From assembly GCA_934085565.1 (NCBI GenBank), contig CAKOHG010000004.1:1-64000 (forward strand): 64,000 nt of DNA, given 5' to 3'. The position numbers and the translations under genes are program-made. Source of the stretch: an uncultured Bacilli bacterium (GTDB lineage Bacteria > Bacillota_I > Bacilli_A > RF39 > UBA660). This document shows, piece by piece, positions 15,980-24,697 of this stretch; the stretch's first letter is position 1, and every line of letters begins with the position of its first letter. The notes beneath the pieces are model-generated. The model searched no databases. It was not told the DNA's origin and saw only the letters and a list, made by a program, of their open reading frames with translations.

Positions 15980-17032
15980 ATGTTAATGGAAAATATTAGA
16001 TGGAAAAAATTTAAAATAGAGGAAGTGCTTGGCAATTCAAATAATTCTAAAGCTTATCATAGCGAAAAATTAAAATTTATTGTAAATGATGAAGAAGGTA
16101 TTCCCTATGTAACTAGAACAAATTTAAATAATGGACTTTATTCAATAGTAAAGTATGATGATTATAAAATCAATCCATCAAATACAATAAGTTTAGGTGC
16201 AGAAAATGCAAAATATTTTTATCAACCATATTCATACATAACTGGAAATAAAATGTATTATTATAATTCAACTAAAATTAATAAATATTCTGGATTGTTT
16301 ATAACTAGGTGCTTGAATGATTCAATAAAAAAATGTGGATTCGGTTATGGAATGGGATTGACTGGTTCTAGGTCCGATGCTAGATGTTTTATGCTTCCTG
16401 TAGATGATAAAGATGAACCAAATTTTAAGTTTATGGAAAAGTATATGAAATCTATTTTACAAAAAGAAATAAATTGTATTAAAAATTATTGTAAAAAAAT
16501 ATTGAGCCAAATTGAATATAAAGAAATAGAAGAATTAAACAATAAAAAATGGAAAGAATTTAATATAAAGAAGATTTTTAATTCCGTAAATAGAGGAAAA
16601 AGATTAAAAAAAGGTGATCATAAATTAGGAAAAGTTCCGTATGTTTCATCTACAATGATGAATAACGGCGTTGATAATTTTATTAGTAATAAAGAAGGTA
16701 AGCGATTTAATAATTGTATTTCCATTGCTAATAGTGGTTCTGTAGGTGCATCTTTTTATCATCAATATGAATTCGTAGGTAGTGATCATATCACATCGTT
16801 AAAAAATGATAAATTTAATAAGTATATTTATTTATTTTTAACAACTGTAGTTTCAAGAATAGGAGATAAATATAGTTTTAATAGAGAAATAAATGATTTT
16901 AGGATTAGTAAAGAAAAAATACTGTTACCAGTGGATTTAAATGGTAATCCGGATTATAAATATATGGAACAATATATAAAAAATATAATGCTTGAACAAT
17001 ATAACAGATATTTGAAATTTTTGGAAGATTAA
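15980..17032 (+). CDS. Specificity (S) subunit, two target-recognition domains (BcgIB-like)
   Basis: Start ATG 15980 behind GAGGAG; the in-frame ATG at 15938 lies within the upstream gene. 351 residues built as two tandem halves. Each half begins with a KWKEF/RWKKF-type entry and closes with LPVD(x)4-6P(x)2KYMExYxKxI (about residues 146-167 and 320-340), the classic HsdS/BcgIB repeat in which each half reads one part of a bipartite DNA target. BcgIB is 341 residues. It is co-translated with the methylase/nuclease gene. The two recognition domains are unlike each other, so the target is probably asymmetric. Confidence 0.82.
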   Translation: MLMENIRWKKFKIEEVLGNSNNSKAYHSEKLKFIVNDEEGIPYVTRTNLNNGLYSIVKYDDYKINPSNTISLGAENAKYFYQPYSYITGNKMYYYNSTKINKYSGLFITRCLNDSIKKCGFGYGMGLTGSRSDARCFMLPVDDKDEPNFKFMEKYMKSILQKEINCIKNYCKKILSQIEYKEIEELNNKKWKEFNIKKIFNSVNRGKRLKKGDHKLGKVPYVSSTMMNNGVDNFISNKEGKRFNNCISIANSGSVGASFYHQYEFVGSDHITSLKNDKFNKYIYLFLTTVVSRIGDKYSFNREINDFRISKEKILLPVDLNGNPDYKYMEQYIKNIMLEQYNRYLKFLED

Positions 17033-17034
17033 AA

Positions 17035-17973
17035 ATGAATTATAATTTGGGAAAATTAGAAAAAATAACAAATTTACGTGAGGTTTGGAAAAATGAATCA
17101 ACTGATTTTACAAAATGGTTAGCTAAAGAAAATAATATTAAGCTATTAAGTGAAGAACTAGGATTTAGTATTACTGTGGATGAAACTGAAGCATCAACAG
17201 GAAGATATAATGTTGATATTAAAGCTCATGAAGAGGAAACAAATAAAACAATAATAATTGAAAATCAATTAGAAATGACTAATCATGACCATCTGGGAAA
17301 AGTGATAGTTTATTCAGCTGGATTTGATGCAGATATACAAATATGGATTGTAAAAGATGTTAGGGATGAGCATAAACAAGCAGTTGATCGGTTAAATGAA
17401 CACTCTGATGAACATATTAATATATTCTTAGTTCAAATTGAATTGTGGAAAATCAGTGATTCTTTAATTGCTCCTAAATTTCAAATTATAAGTAAACCAA
17501 ATAATTGGGCTAAAGCAATTAGAAAAAACGTTTCTAAAAATATGAGTAATGCTTCAACTATTCAATTGAATTTTTGGGAAGATTTTAAAAATTATTGTGA
17601 AGATAAAAAAGTTAATTTTTCACTTATAAAACTATTGCCACAACATTGGTATAATATTTTTATAGGTAGAAGTGATTGCCATTTAGACTTAACTTATAAT
17701 ACTAAAAAGTATGAAATTGCATGTGAACTTTATATAAATGACAACAAAGATTTATATTATTTATTAGAAAAATATAAAGAAGAAATAAATGAGAAGATAT
17801 CATCAAATTTAAAATGGATGCCATTAGAGGGCAAAAAAGCATCAAGAATTAAATTAGTATCTAATATGGATGTTGATCCTAATTCTGAATCTTGGGATGA
17901 AGCATTCGAATGGATGAGCAATAATGTTGAATTATTTAAGAATACATTTAAAAAGTATTTAAAACAACATTAA
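17035..17973 (+). CDS. DUF4268-family protein with PD-(D/E)XK nuclease-like N-terminus
   Basis: 312 residues starting two bases after the S-subunit stop. The N-terminal half carries a nuclease-like core: conserved Glu in WLAKE, Asp in NVDIKAHEE, and Glu-Asn-Gln in IIIENQLEMTNHDHLGKVIVY. In DUF4268 proteins an ENQ triad replaces the usual ExK. The C-terminal half (NFWEDFKNYCEDKK to the end) is the DUF4268 domain. Such proteins are often linked to restriction systems but lack an assigned mechanism. Tight coupling argues that it acts with the BcgI-like pair, perhaps as an accessory nuclease or sensor. Confidence 0.7.
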   Translation: MNYNLGKLEKITNLREVWKNESTDFTKWLAKENNIKLLSEELGFSITVDETEASTGRYNVDIKAHEEETNKTIIIENQLEMTNHDHLGKVIVYSAGFDADIQIWIVKDVRDEHKQAVDRLNEHSDEHINIFLVQIELWKISDSLIAPKFQIISKPNNWAKAIRKNVSKNMSNASTIQLNFWEDFKNYCEDKKVNFSLIKLLPQHWYNIFIGRSDCHLDLTYNTKKYEIACELYINDNKDLYYLLEKYKEEINEKISSNLKWMPLEGKKASRIKLVSNMDVDPNSESWDEAFEWMSNNVELFKNTFKKYLKQH

Positions 17974-17986
17974 TTAATGATATACT
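17958..17986 (+). promoter_or_regulatory. Possible promoter for the AAA ATPase gene
   Basis: TTTAAA (17958-17963) and TATACT (17981-17986) with a 17-base spacer, at the very end of the DUF4268 gene. A transcript from here would start just before the hairpin at 17999. Confidence 0.4.
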
Positions 17987-17998
17987 ATATTTAGTAAG

Positions 17999-18046
17999 AA
18001 AAAAGGCGCTAGTACAGGCTTTATAGTTTTGTATTGCGCCTTTTTT
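17999..18046 (+). terminator. Terminator-like hairpin in the leader of the AAA ATPase gene (possible attenuator)
   Basis: An 11-bp perfect stem (AAAAAAGGCGC / GCGCCTTTTTT) with a 26-base loop ends in the T run, only a few bases before the AGGAGG ribosome binding site of the next gene. It would terminate most R-M operon transcripts, or gate expression of the ATPase. Confidence 0.75.
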
Positions 18047-18063
18047 GCATTAGGAGGAGTAAA

Positions 18064-20109
18064 ATGAAAATAAAAATTGAAAATTGTAACAATATTAAAG
18101 AATGTAATTTAGAAATACAAGAAGGAAAATTAAATATTAAATATGGAATAAATGGTACCGGAAAATCTACTATTTCTAAAGTGATAAAAGAAAGTAAAGA
18201 ATTTGATTTAAGTCTATTTAAACCTTTTAAATCATCTGATGATGTAATTCCATCTATAACATACATTGATAAACAAATAAATAAGGTATTAATATATAAT
18301 GAAGACTATGTAAATCAGTACTTATTTATATCACAAGATAATATACATGAAAACTCATTTGAAGTATTTGCTAAAGTTCCCGAATATGATACTAAAATTG
18401 CAGAAATAAATGAGAAACTTGATAAGGTTAAAACTATCATTAATTCAAATGAGAAAATAGATGAACTAATATCAATATACAATCAAATTGATAAAGAAAT
18501 TAAAATTAATTCTAATAATAAATTAGGAAATTCTGGTGTTGTAAAATCTTTATCAAATGGTAATAAAATTGTTAATATTCCAGAGGAAATAAAAAAATAT
18601 TCTCCATTTTTACAATCAGCTTTAAAAATAAAATGGTATGATTGGTATACTAAAGGATTTGAATTTTATGAAGAACATTGCCCATTTTGTACTACTGAAA
18701 TAAAAAACTTAGTTAAAGAAAAGAATTTGGTTGATAATTTATTTGTTAAAACCGATGTTACACATATTTCTACAACTAGTGAATTAGTTGAAAAATTATC
18801 TGATTTTACTAACTCTAAAAAAGATGAGTTATTAAAAAGCATACTAAATGATCCTAAAAAAATAAGTGATGAATCAAAAAAGGAATTATTGGAATTTAAA
18901 TTAGAATTTACAAAAATAGTAGAAAAATTACAATTTTTAAAAAATTTATCTTTTTTATCAATAAATAAATTAGACGATGTTGAAAAAATATTAAATGAAT
19001 TAAGATTTGACTTCAATAGTATAATTTATTTTAATTCTGATAGTATGAAAAAAATATTTGAAGAGATTAATAATTCTATCGATGCAGTTTTAGAAAATAT
19101 TGTTGATATAAAAAAGGCCACAGGTATACTTAATACTGAAATAAAAGTATATATTAGAGAAAATGAATATAAAATTAATGAATTTTTAAAGTCAGTAGGA
19201 ATGAGTTATGAAGTAGAAATTACTAGAGATAAAATTAGATTAAAATATATTAATTCTGATATAATTGTAGAACCTAAAACACATTTAAGTTGGGGAGAAA
19301 AAAATTGTTTTGCATTGGCATTATTTTTATTTGACTGTCTAGCAAACGAACCTGAACTAGTTATTCTGGATGATCCAGTATCTTCTTTTGACACAAATAA
19401 AAAGTATGGAATTATGCACTATTTATTTAAGGGAGAAAAATCATTAAAGGATAAAACAGTTTTGATGTTTTCACATGATATAGAACCTATAATCAATTTT
19501 TATAAAAAGGATAGGACTATTCCAAATAATGTTGTTGCATATTGTTTATCAAATCATAATAATATAGTGGAAGAGAAAATAATAACTAATGATAAATTAT
19601 ATTCAGTGATAGATCAATGTGAAGAGATAGCAAAAAACACTAATTCCAACATTTTAAGTAGATTAATCAATTGTAGAAGGTTATTTGAATTACAAAATAA
19701 TTATGAATGTGCTTACGATATTTTATCAAACTTATTCCATAATAATTCCAAAATTACTAAATTGAATGGTAAGGAACTGTCTGAAAAAGAGATTAAAAGT
19801 GGTTTATCAAGTATTAACTTATACATTGAAAAATTTGATTATGATAGTTTTCGTAATAAATTTAATAATTTTGAAGAAATGAAAAGATTATATTTTGATG
19901 CTAAAAGCAATTATGAAAAAATAGAAATATTTAGGATTATAAATGATTATTTTTCACTAAATGGAAACGACAATAATATTATGAAGTTTATTAACGAAAC
20001 ATATCATATAGAAAATAGTTTTATTTATCAATTAGATCCATACGAATATGATTGTGTTCCTAATTATATTGTAATTGCATGTGATGAAATACTAAAGCAA
20101 ACAAAATAG
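18064..20109 (+). CDS. AAA_13-type ABC ATPase with CxxC hook, RloC/PrrC-like, linked to R-M genes
   Basis: Start ATG 18064 after AGGAGG. 681 residues: Walker A GINGTGKST (28-36), a long helical region with a CPFC pair (206-209) that could act as a zinc hook, the ABC signature LSWGEKN (~407), Walker B VILDDPVSSFD (~432) and a FSHD His-switch segment. This is the layout of RloC and PrrC, SMC-like ATPases that ride with restriction loci and, in those proteins, activate an anticodon nuclease when restriction fails. The C-terminal ~180 residues have an RxxxE element (CRRLFELQ) but the following His is closer than in PrrC, so nuclease activity is not established. The loop between the R-M genes and this one carries a terminator hairpin. 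Confidence 0.7.
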   Translation: MKIKIENCNNIKECNLEIQEGKLNIKYGINGTGKSTISKVIKESKEFDLSLFKPFKSSDDVIPSITYIDKQINKVLIYNEDYVNQYLFISQDNIHENSFEVFAKVPEYDTKIAEINEKLDKVKTIINSNEKIDELISIYNQIDKEIKINSNNKLGNSGVVKSLSNGNKIVNIPEEIKKYSPFLQSALKIKWYDWYTKGFEFYEEHCPFCTTEIKNLVKEKNLVDNLFVKTDVTHISTTSELVEKLSDFTNSKKDELLKSILNDPKKISDESKKELLEFKLEFTKIVEKLQFLKNLSFLSINKLDDVEKILNELRFDFNSIIYFNSDSMKKIFEEINNSIDAVLENIVDIKKATGILNTEIKVYIRENEYKINEFLKSVGMSYEVEITRDKIRLKYINSDIIVEPKTHLSWGEKNCFALALFLFDCLANEPELVILDDPVSSFDTNKKYGIMHYLFKGEKSLKDKTVLMFSHDIEPIINFYKKDRTIPNNVVAYCLSNHNNIVEEKIITNDKLYSVIDQCEEIAKNTNSNILSRLINCRRLFELQNNYECAYDILSNLFHNNSKITKLNGKELSEKEIKSGLSSINLYIEKFDYDSFRNKFNNFEEMKRLYFDAKSNYEKIEIFRIINDYFSLNGNDNNIMKFINETYHIENSFIYQLDPYEYDCVPNYIVIACDEILKQTK

Positions 20110-20420
20110 GGTATAATTAGAACATTGTCAAACGATTACATGTTGAAAATAGAGCAATTAGTGTTATAGTTAAACTAGTCATACGGAAATGTGACTATTA
20201 CATATAAACATATATAAATATAAAGTAGTAAATATTAAAAAAGAAATTAGAAAGCTTTATTATACATAAAAAATAATGTATGATAATTAATCAGTGAAGA
20301 ACTGAATATATATTAATCCAACAAAAAAGATTGGAAATATTCCCTTATTTTTGTTGTGGACTAATGTGTTCAGTTCTTTTTATGTGTTCTTAAAAAGGCT
20401 GGTAAAGGAAGGAGGACAAT
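20110..20420 (+). other. Long structured leader upstream of the Rep-like gene
   Basis: Non-coding, about 310 bases. A promoter-like pair TTGAAA (20143) and TATAGT (20165), 16 bases apart, would start a ~240-base leader. It contains a small hairpin TAGTCATA/TGTGACTA near 20172-20195, another (ATACAT/ATGTAT, 20262-20281), and the large terminator-like hairpin at 20297-20383 just before the ribosome binding site. The arrangement resembles attenuation-controlled replication leaders of Gram-positive plasmids. Confidence 0.45.
20297..20383 (+). terminator. Large attenuator-like hairpin before the Rep-like gene
   Basis: Outer stem AAGAACTGAA (20297-20306) with TTCAGTTCTT (20369-20378), 10 perfect pairs. 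The inner part, ATTAATCCAACAAAAA against TTTTTGTTGTGGACTAAT, is an imperfect second stem. A T run follows at once. It lies about 30 bases before an AGGAGG site. Confidence 0.65.
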
Positions 20421-20516
20421 ATGGAGCTACTAAACTTGATAATCTTATATTGGAGAAATAATGGAAAAAGAGTCATTTATAAGTTTAGTATTACCAGAAT
20501 CAGTATTAGGAGATAA
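20421..20516 (+). CDS. Putative 31-residue leader peptide overlapping the Rep-like gene
   Basis: ATG 20421 follows the best ribosome binding site in the area (GGAAGGAGG). It encodes MELLNLIILYWRNN and continues to a stop at 20516, in a different frame from the Rep-like gene, whose ATG (20461) lies inside it. Translation of this short frame could open or couple the weaker downstream start (TTGGAGA). Alternatively the strong site is a relic of a lost start. Confidence 0.35.
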   Translation: MELLNLIILYWRNNGKRVIYKFSITRISIRR

Positions 20517-20988
20517 TAGATTAACTTACTTTGAGAGAATATTATTAATAGACATTGTGTCACTATGTAAGAAAAATGGCTATTGTTGGCCTACTAATAT
20601 GTATTTTGTGAAGAAATTTGATTGTACCAAACCAACTGTATCAAAAAGTATAAGTAGTTTATCAAAAAATGGATATATTGATATAGAAATTAATAATAGT
20701 GAAACAAATAATTCAAAGAGGATAATAATATTATCCGAGGTATTAAAGAAAAGAATAATAAGTATTCAAAGAAATGCTAATACTAGTATTCAAAATAATT
20801 TTAATCATTATAGTAAATATAATAAAAATAAAAAAGATATATTAGACAAAATTTATTATGTTGATGAATTTGGTATTGAATACTGGCATGGTGAACCTAT
20901 TGAATCTAAAAAAGCAACTAAGGAAGAACAAGAAGAGATGGAGAAAATGTTAGAAAGTTTTAAAAGAATGGAGGAAGATATAAATTGA
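20461..20988 (+). CDS. Winged-helix replication-initiator-like protein of the mobile element
   Basis: 175 residues. The N-terminal ~95 residues are a winged helix like that of plasmid/phage replisome organisers: VLPESVLGDNRLTYFERILLI, then KKNGYCWPTNMYFVKKFDC.KPTVSKSISSLSKNGYI with a clear helix-turn-helix and wing. The rest is Lys/Glu-rich and may contact replication proteins. It follows a long hairpin leader and precedes a serine recombinase remnant, so it is probably the Rep or replication-control gene of the island. It may instead be a transcription regulator of the same fold. Confidence 0.6.
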   Translation: MEKESFISLVLPESVLGDNRLTYFERILLIDIVSLCKKNGYCWPTNMYFVKKFDCTKPTVSKSISSLSKNGYIDIEINNSETNNSKRIIILSEVLKKRIISIQRNANTSIQNNFNHYSKYNKNKKDILDKIYYVDEFGIEYWHGEPIESKKATKEEQEEMEKMLESFKRMEEDIN

Positions 20989-21021
20989 AAAAGACACTCA
21001 TAAACTTAAATGAGGTGGCTT

Positions 21022-21114
21022 ATGTTTAATATAATAGAAACTTTCAAAGATGATTCTCCTAATTTTAATGAACTGGTAATTAAATTTATTAAAAGTAAGG
21101 TAAATAGTGACTAA
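21022..21114 (+). CDS. Possible 30-residue peptide
   Basis: MFNIIETFKDDSPNFNELV and onward to a stop at 21114. A GAGG site lies six bases upstream. It sits between the Rep-like gene and the recombinase, where similar elements often carry very small genes. No function can be offered. Confidence 0.3.
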   Translation: MFNIIETFKDDSPNFNELVIKFIKSKVNSD

Positions 21115-21192
21115 TACAATGTGCCAAATTAAATTTGTATGGTATAATTTAAGTGGCTTTAGTTGTTATACAACAAGGAAAGGAGAGTAAGC

Positions 21193-22751
21193 TTGTATAA
21201 CACTTTAAATGTGGTGCCAGATTACTACAAAGCAGGAATTTATATAAAATTATCAGAAGCTGATGAAGGAAAATCTTACGAATCTGAAAGTGAGAGTGTC
21301 CTTAATCAAAGAAATATACTAATGAATTTTATCAAAGAAAAAGGATTTATTTTTGTGGATGAATATGTAGATGATGGATATTCTGATACTACTTTTGATA
21401 GACCGGGATTTCAAAGACTTATTGAAGATATTAAAGCCAAAAGAATTAATCTTGTAGTAGTAAAAGACTTATCAAGATTAGGTAGAGATCATATTTTAAC
21501 AGGATATTATGTTGAAACTTTCTTTCCAGAAAATGGAATAAGATTTATTTCTATGTTGGAGGGATACGATAATGAAATAAATCAAGCAAGTAATGACTCA
21601 GCAACATGGTTATTGCTTGTAATGATTATTATAGTAAACAAAATTCTATTAAAATTCGTAATGTTTTAAATGACAAGAGAAGAAATGGTAAATTTATTGA
21701 AAGTGCTCCAAGTTACGAATATATAAGAGATCCAAATGATAAAGGGCACTTAATACCAGATCCAGAGTATGCATTAGTAAAAAAGATATTTGATATGGCT
21801 TATAACGGTGTAGGACTTTTTGAAATAACGACTTATTTGAATGATAATAATATAAAACTCCTAGTAGTTTGAAGAGAAAGAATCTGAATTCAAAAGCTAA
21901 ATATAATCCTATATGGACTATTTCTTCAGTTAAAAAGATTTTAAAAAATCAAATGTATGTAGGTGATATGGCACAAAGTGTACAAACTAAAGTATCATAT
22001 AAATCCAAAAAGAAAAAATCATTACCGAAAAGTAATTGGGATATAGTTAAAAATACCCATGAACCACTAGTAGATAGATTTATATTTGAAAGTGTTCAAA
22101 ATAATATTAAAAGAACTACTAAAACTACTATTACTAAGAGAGAAAAAAGGTTATTCGAAAATTTATTATATTGTAAGGAATGTGGCAATACTTTAACAAT
22201 TTCTTATAGAAAAAATCATGATTATTGGACTATTAATTGTAATAGATATTCAATAGATCCTAAAAGAAGAATGTGTGAGCCTCATTTCAGCCCATATGAA
22301 AAACTCGAGGAAGCATTACTAGAAGTTATTAGAAATACTTGTAAGAAGTATTTAAATAAATTAGATATATCAGAAGTATCTAAAAGAATTAATAAAAAAG
22401 ATAATAGTGAAGTTAATAACAATATAAATGATTTAAGAAAGCAAGAAAAATCATTAATTAGCAAATTAGATATGTTATATCAAGATAAATTTAATCACAT
22501 AGTATCTGAAGAAATGTATTTAAGAATTTCTAGAGAAACAGAAAATTCTCTAGTTAGAATAAGAGAAAAAATTCAAAGTCTACAAGATGCAAAAAATGAT
22601 AAAATTAAAAATATGCAAGATAAAATAAGAGAATTAATTGATATTGATAATTCATTATGAGAGTTAATTGGTGCTTTAATTAGATAAAATTATTAAAGAT
22701 AAAGATAGAAATATAGAAATTATTTATAAATTTAGTATGTTAAATAATTAA
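21193..22751 (+). pseudogene. Large serine recombinase (site-specific integrase), decayed
   Basis: Begins at TTG 21193 after AAAGGAGAG. The resolvase catalytic domain is intact to the SRLGRDH helix (AGIYIKLSE, VVVKDLSRLGRDH). Two one-base losses then shift the frame, near 21608 and in an A-run near 21855. A TGA (22658) and an extra A (22682) hit the C-terminus, whose true end FSMLNN is at 22751. Joining the frames restores the recombinase domain (LNDKRRNGKFI, PDPEYALVKKIFDMA), the Cys-containing zinc ribbon (LLYCKECGNTLT...RRMCEPH) and the coiled coil. Four lesions make a dead integrase likely, which would fix the island in place. Confidence 0.85.
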
Positions 22752-22831
22752 CTTGTGACCAACTTGGACACAGGTGGTACATAAAATTGATAAACTACTT
22801 ATACGTAGAAATTATTGGGGGGGTGAAAAGA

Positions 22832-23578
22832 ATGAAAGATAAAATATTTAAATTTATGCAAAAAAATTATGGTTGGATAGTTGCTGTAATAACTGGTATT
22901 AGTGTGGTAACGTCATTTATATTAAGTTTTATAAAATATATGTCTTCAATCTATTATTTTAGTTATTATGGTCTTTCTTATGAATTATTTAATAGTAATG
23001 AACTAGGATTTTTATATAACTTCGGCTTCTCTATTTTAGTATTACTATGCTTTGGATCATTGATATATTGCTACATACAATTATTTAATGTTAAAAAAAT
23101 GAAGACTAAAGCTAAAACTGTTTTATTTAATATATTTTTAGTACTAATTTCAAATATTATTGTTGTTGCTCCAACTAGTATTAAACTCTTATCATGGCAA
23201 TCTATTTTCAATGTCGTTTTGCTAATAGTGATCGAAATAGTGATATCATACATATTTTTTAAAATGGATAAAAAAGAAAGAAACAAAACATATGAAGCAA
23301 ATAATTTGCCAAACATTTTAAAAATAATACCTTTTTATTTAATACTGTTGATATTTTCATTTTTAACAAGTTATGGCTTAAATATTGCTATGAATAAGTC
23401 ATATAGGATAATTGATAATGACAGAGTGATTGCCTATACCACTAATGATTATTATTTAGTATTAGATTGTGAAATTAAAGATAATAAATTAACTATTTAT
23501 AAAGGCAAGCAAGCAAAAATAAATAATGAAAACATAGTAAGTGAATTAATCAATTTTGATGAAGTAAATTTAAAATAG
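22832..23578 (+). CDS. Multi-pass membrane protein of unknown function (island cargo)
   Basis: Start ATG 22832 after GGGGGGGTGA. 248 residues with about five membrane helices (approx. 14-34, 53-76, 94-113, 121-142, 162-183) and a ~55-residue soluble C-terminus (RIIDNDRVIAYTTNDYYLVLDCEI). No family recognised. It is intact although the flanking recombinase and dinD are ruined, so it may be under selection. An immunity-like or membrane effector role is possible but unsupported. Confidence 0.6.
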   Translation: MKDKIFKFMQKNYGWIVAVITGISVVTSFILSFIKYMSSIYYFSYYGLSYELFNSNELGFLYNFGFSILVLLCFGSLIYCYIQLFNVKKMKTKAKTVLFNIFLVLISNIIVVAPTSIKLLSWQSIFNVVLLIVIEIVISYIFFKMDKKERNKTYEANNLPNILKIIPFYLILLIFSFLTSYGLNIAMNKSYRIIDNDRVIAYTTNDYYLVLDCEIKDNKLTIYKGKQAKINNENIVSELINFDEVNLK

Positions 23579-23599
23579 TATGCAATAAAAGTTAGGAAG

Positions 23600-24432
23600 T
23601 TAGATATAAATAGTATAGAAGAATATACTGAAAAAACTTTTGAAAGTATAAAGCATATTGATGAATATGGAAATGAATATTAGGAAGCAAGAGAATTAAT
23701 GCCTTTACTAGAATATAGTAAATGGGAAAATTTTCATAAAGTTATAAAGCGTGCAATGATTGCTTGTGAAACTAGTAACAATAGAGTAAGTGACCATTTT
23801 CTTGAGTTCAGGAAAATGGTTGACATAGGATCAAAGACAAAAAGAAAAACTATTGATTATCATTTATCTAGATACGCTTGTTATTTAATAGTTCAAAATG
23901 CAAATCCTAGAAAAAAATCAGTAGCTCTTGGGCAAACTTATTTTGCAGTACAAACTAGAAAACAGGAATTTACTGAATTAGAATATTCAAGGTTGACTGA
24001 AGATGAAAAAAGACTGTATACTAGAATTCTTGTTAATAACAAAAATAAATATTTATTTAAAACTGCTAGAGAAGCAGGTGTAAAAAATTTTGGCAAATTT
24101 AATAATTATGGATATAAAGGACTTTATAATGGAGAAACAGCTAAACAAATAGCAAAACGTAAGAACATAAAAGAAAATGAAGATATTCTTGATTATATGG
24201 GTAGTGAGGAATTAGGTGCGAATTTATTCTGTATTACACAAACAGAGGCTAAACTAAAAAAGGATAATATAGATAATGAAGATGAGCCTGTTTAACTTAT
24301 TATAATGTAGGTATAACCGTTAGAAAAGCAATTGAGGAACTTGGTGGTAATATGCCAGAAACTTTATCAACTCCAGAAAAATCCATAAAAGAATTAAAGA
24401 AAGATGAATTGCAAAAAATTGGAAATAATTAA
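23600..24432 (+). pseudogene. dinD: DNA-damage-inducible protein D (DinD/BRO-N family), inactivated
   Basis: Upstream residues IEEYTEKTFESIKHIDEYGNEY match the DinD N-terminus and are cut by TAG where family members have Trp (EYWEARELM). The frame then continues from 23699 through KWENFHKVIKRAMIAC, GQTYFAVQTRKQE and MGSEELGANLF to a frameshift near 24295. The last segment, VRKAIEELGGNMPE and on to KIGNN, is in another frame and ends at 24432. No start codon remains at the expected place (TTA at 23600). Known DinD/BRO proteins are damage-induced or phage antirepressor-like. Confidence 0.75.
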
Positions 24433-24460
24433 GTAGATTATTTAAAAAGGAGAAATCAAT

Positions 24461-24697
24461 ATGGATAGAGATTACACAATTTTTATACAAAGTATTAATG
24501 AAATTAAAGATAAATTGGAAAAGGAAAATAATGATAGTTATAAAAAAATATTAAAAGCTTTGAAAGATTTTATAGATGCTGTAGATTCTATGCATGACTT
24601 AAATTCTAAAGAAGCAGAAGAATTTAAAAGGATTGTACAAGCTTGTTTAACTCCTTCTTTAATTGCAAAATTTAAAATGTTTATGAAATCTATTTAA
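24461..24697 (+). CDS. Small helical hypothetical protein
   Basis: 78 residues with a good AAGGAGA site. Charged and helical (INEIKDKLEKENNDSYKKIL), no motif recognised. Follows dinD by 28 bases and probably shared its transcript. It is the last gene before the right copy of the 18-bp direct repeat. Confidence 0.5.
   Translation: MDRDYTIFIQSINEIKDKLEKENNDSYKKILKALKDFIDAVDSMHDLNSKEAEEFKRIVQACLTPSLIAKFKMFMKSI

Noticed and set aside
18679..18690. Calling the AAA ATPase RloC outright from its CPFC hook
   Set aside because: The hook, P-loop and DDPVSSFD fit, but the C-terminal Arg-Glu-His spacing of the anticodon nuclease is not reproduced, so only a family-level call is made.
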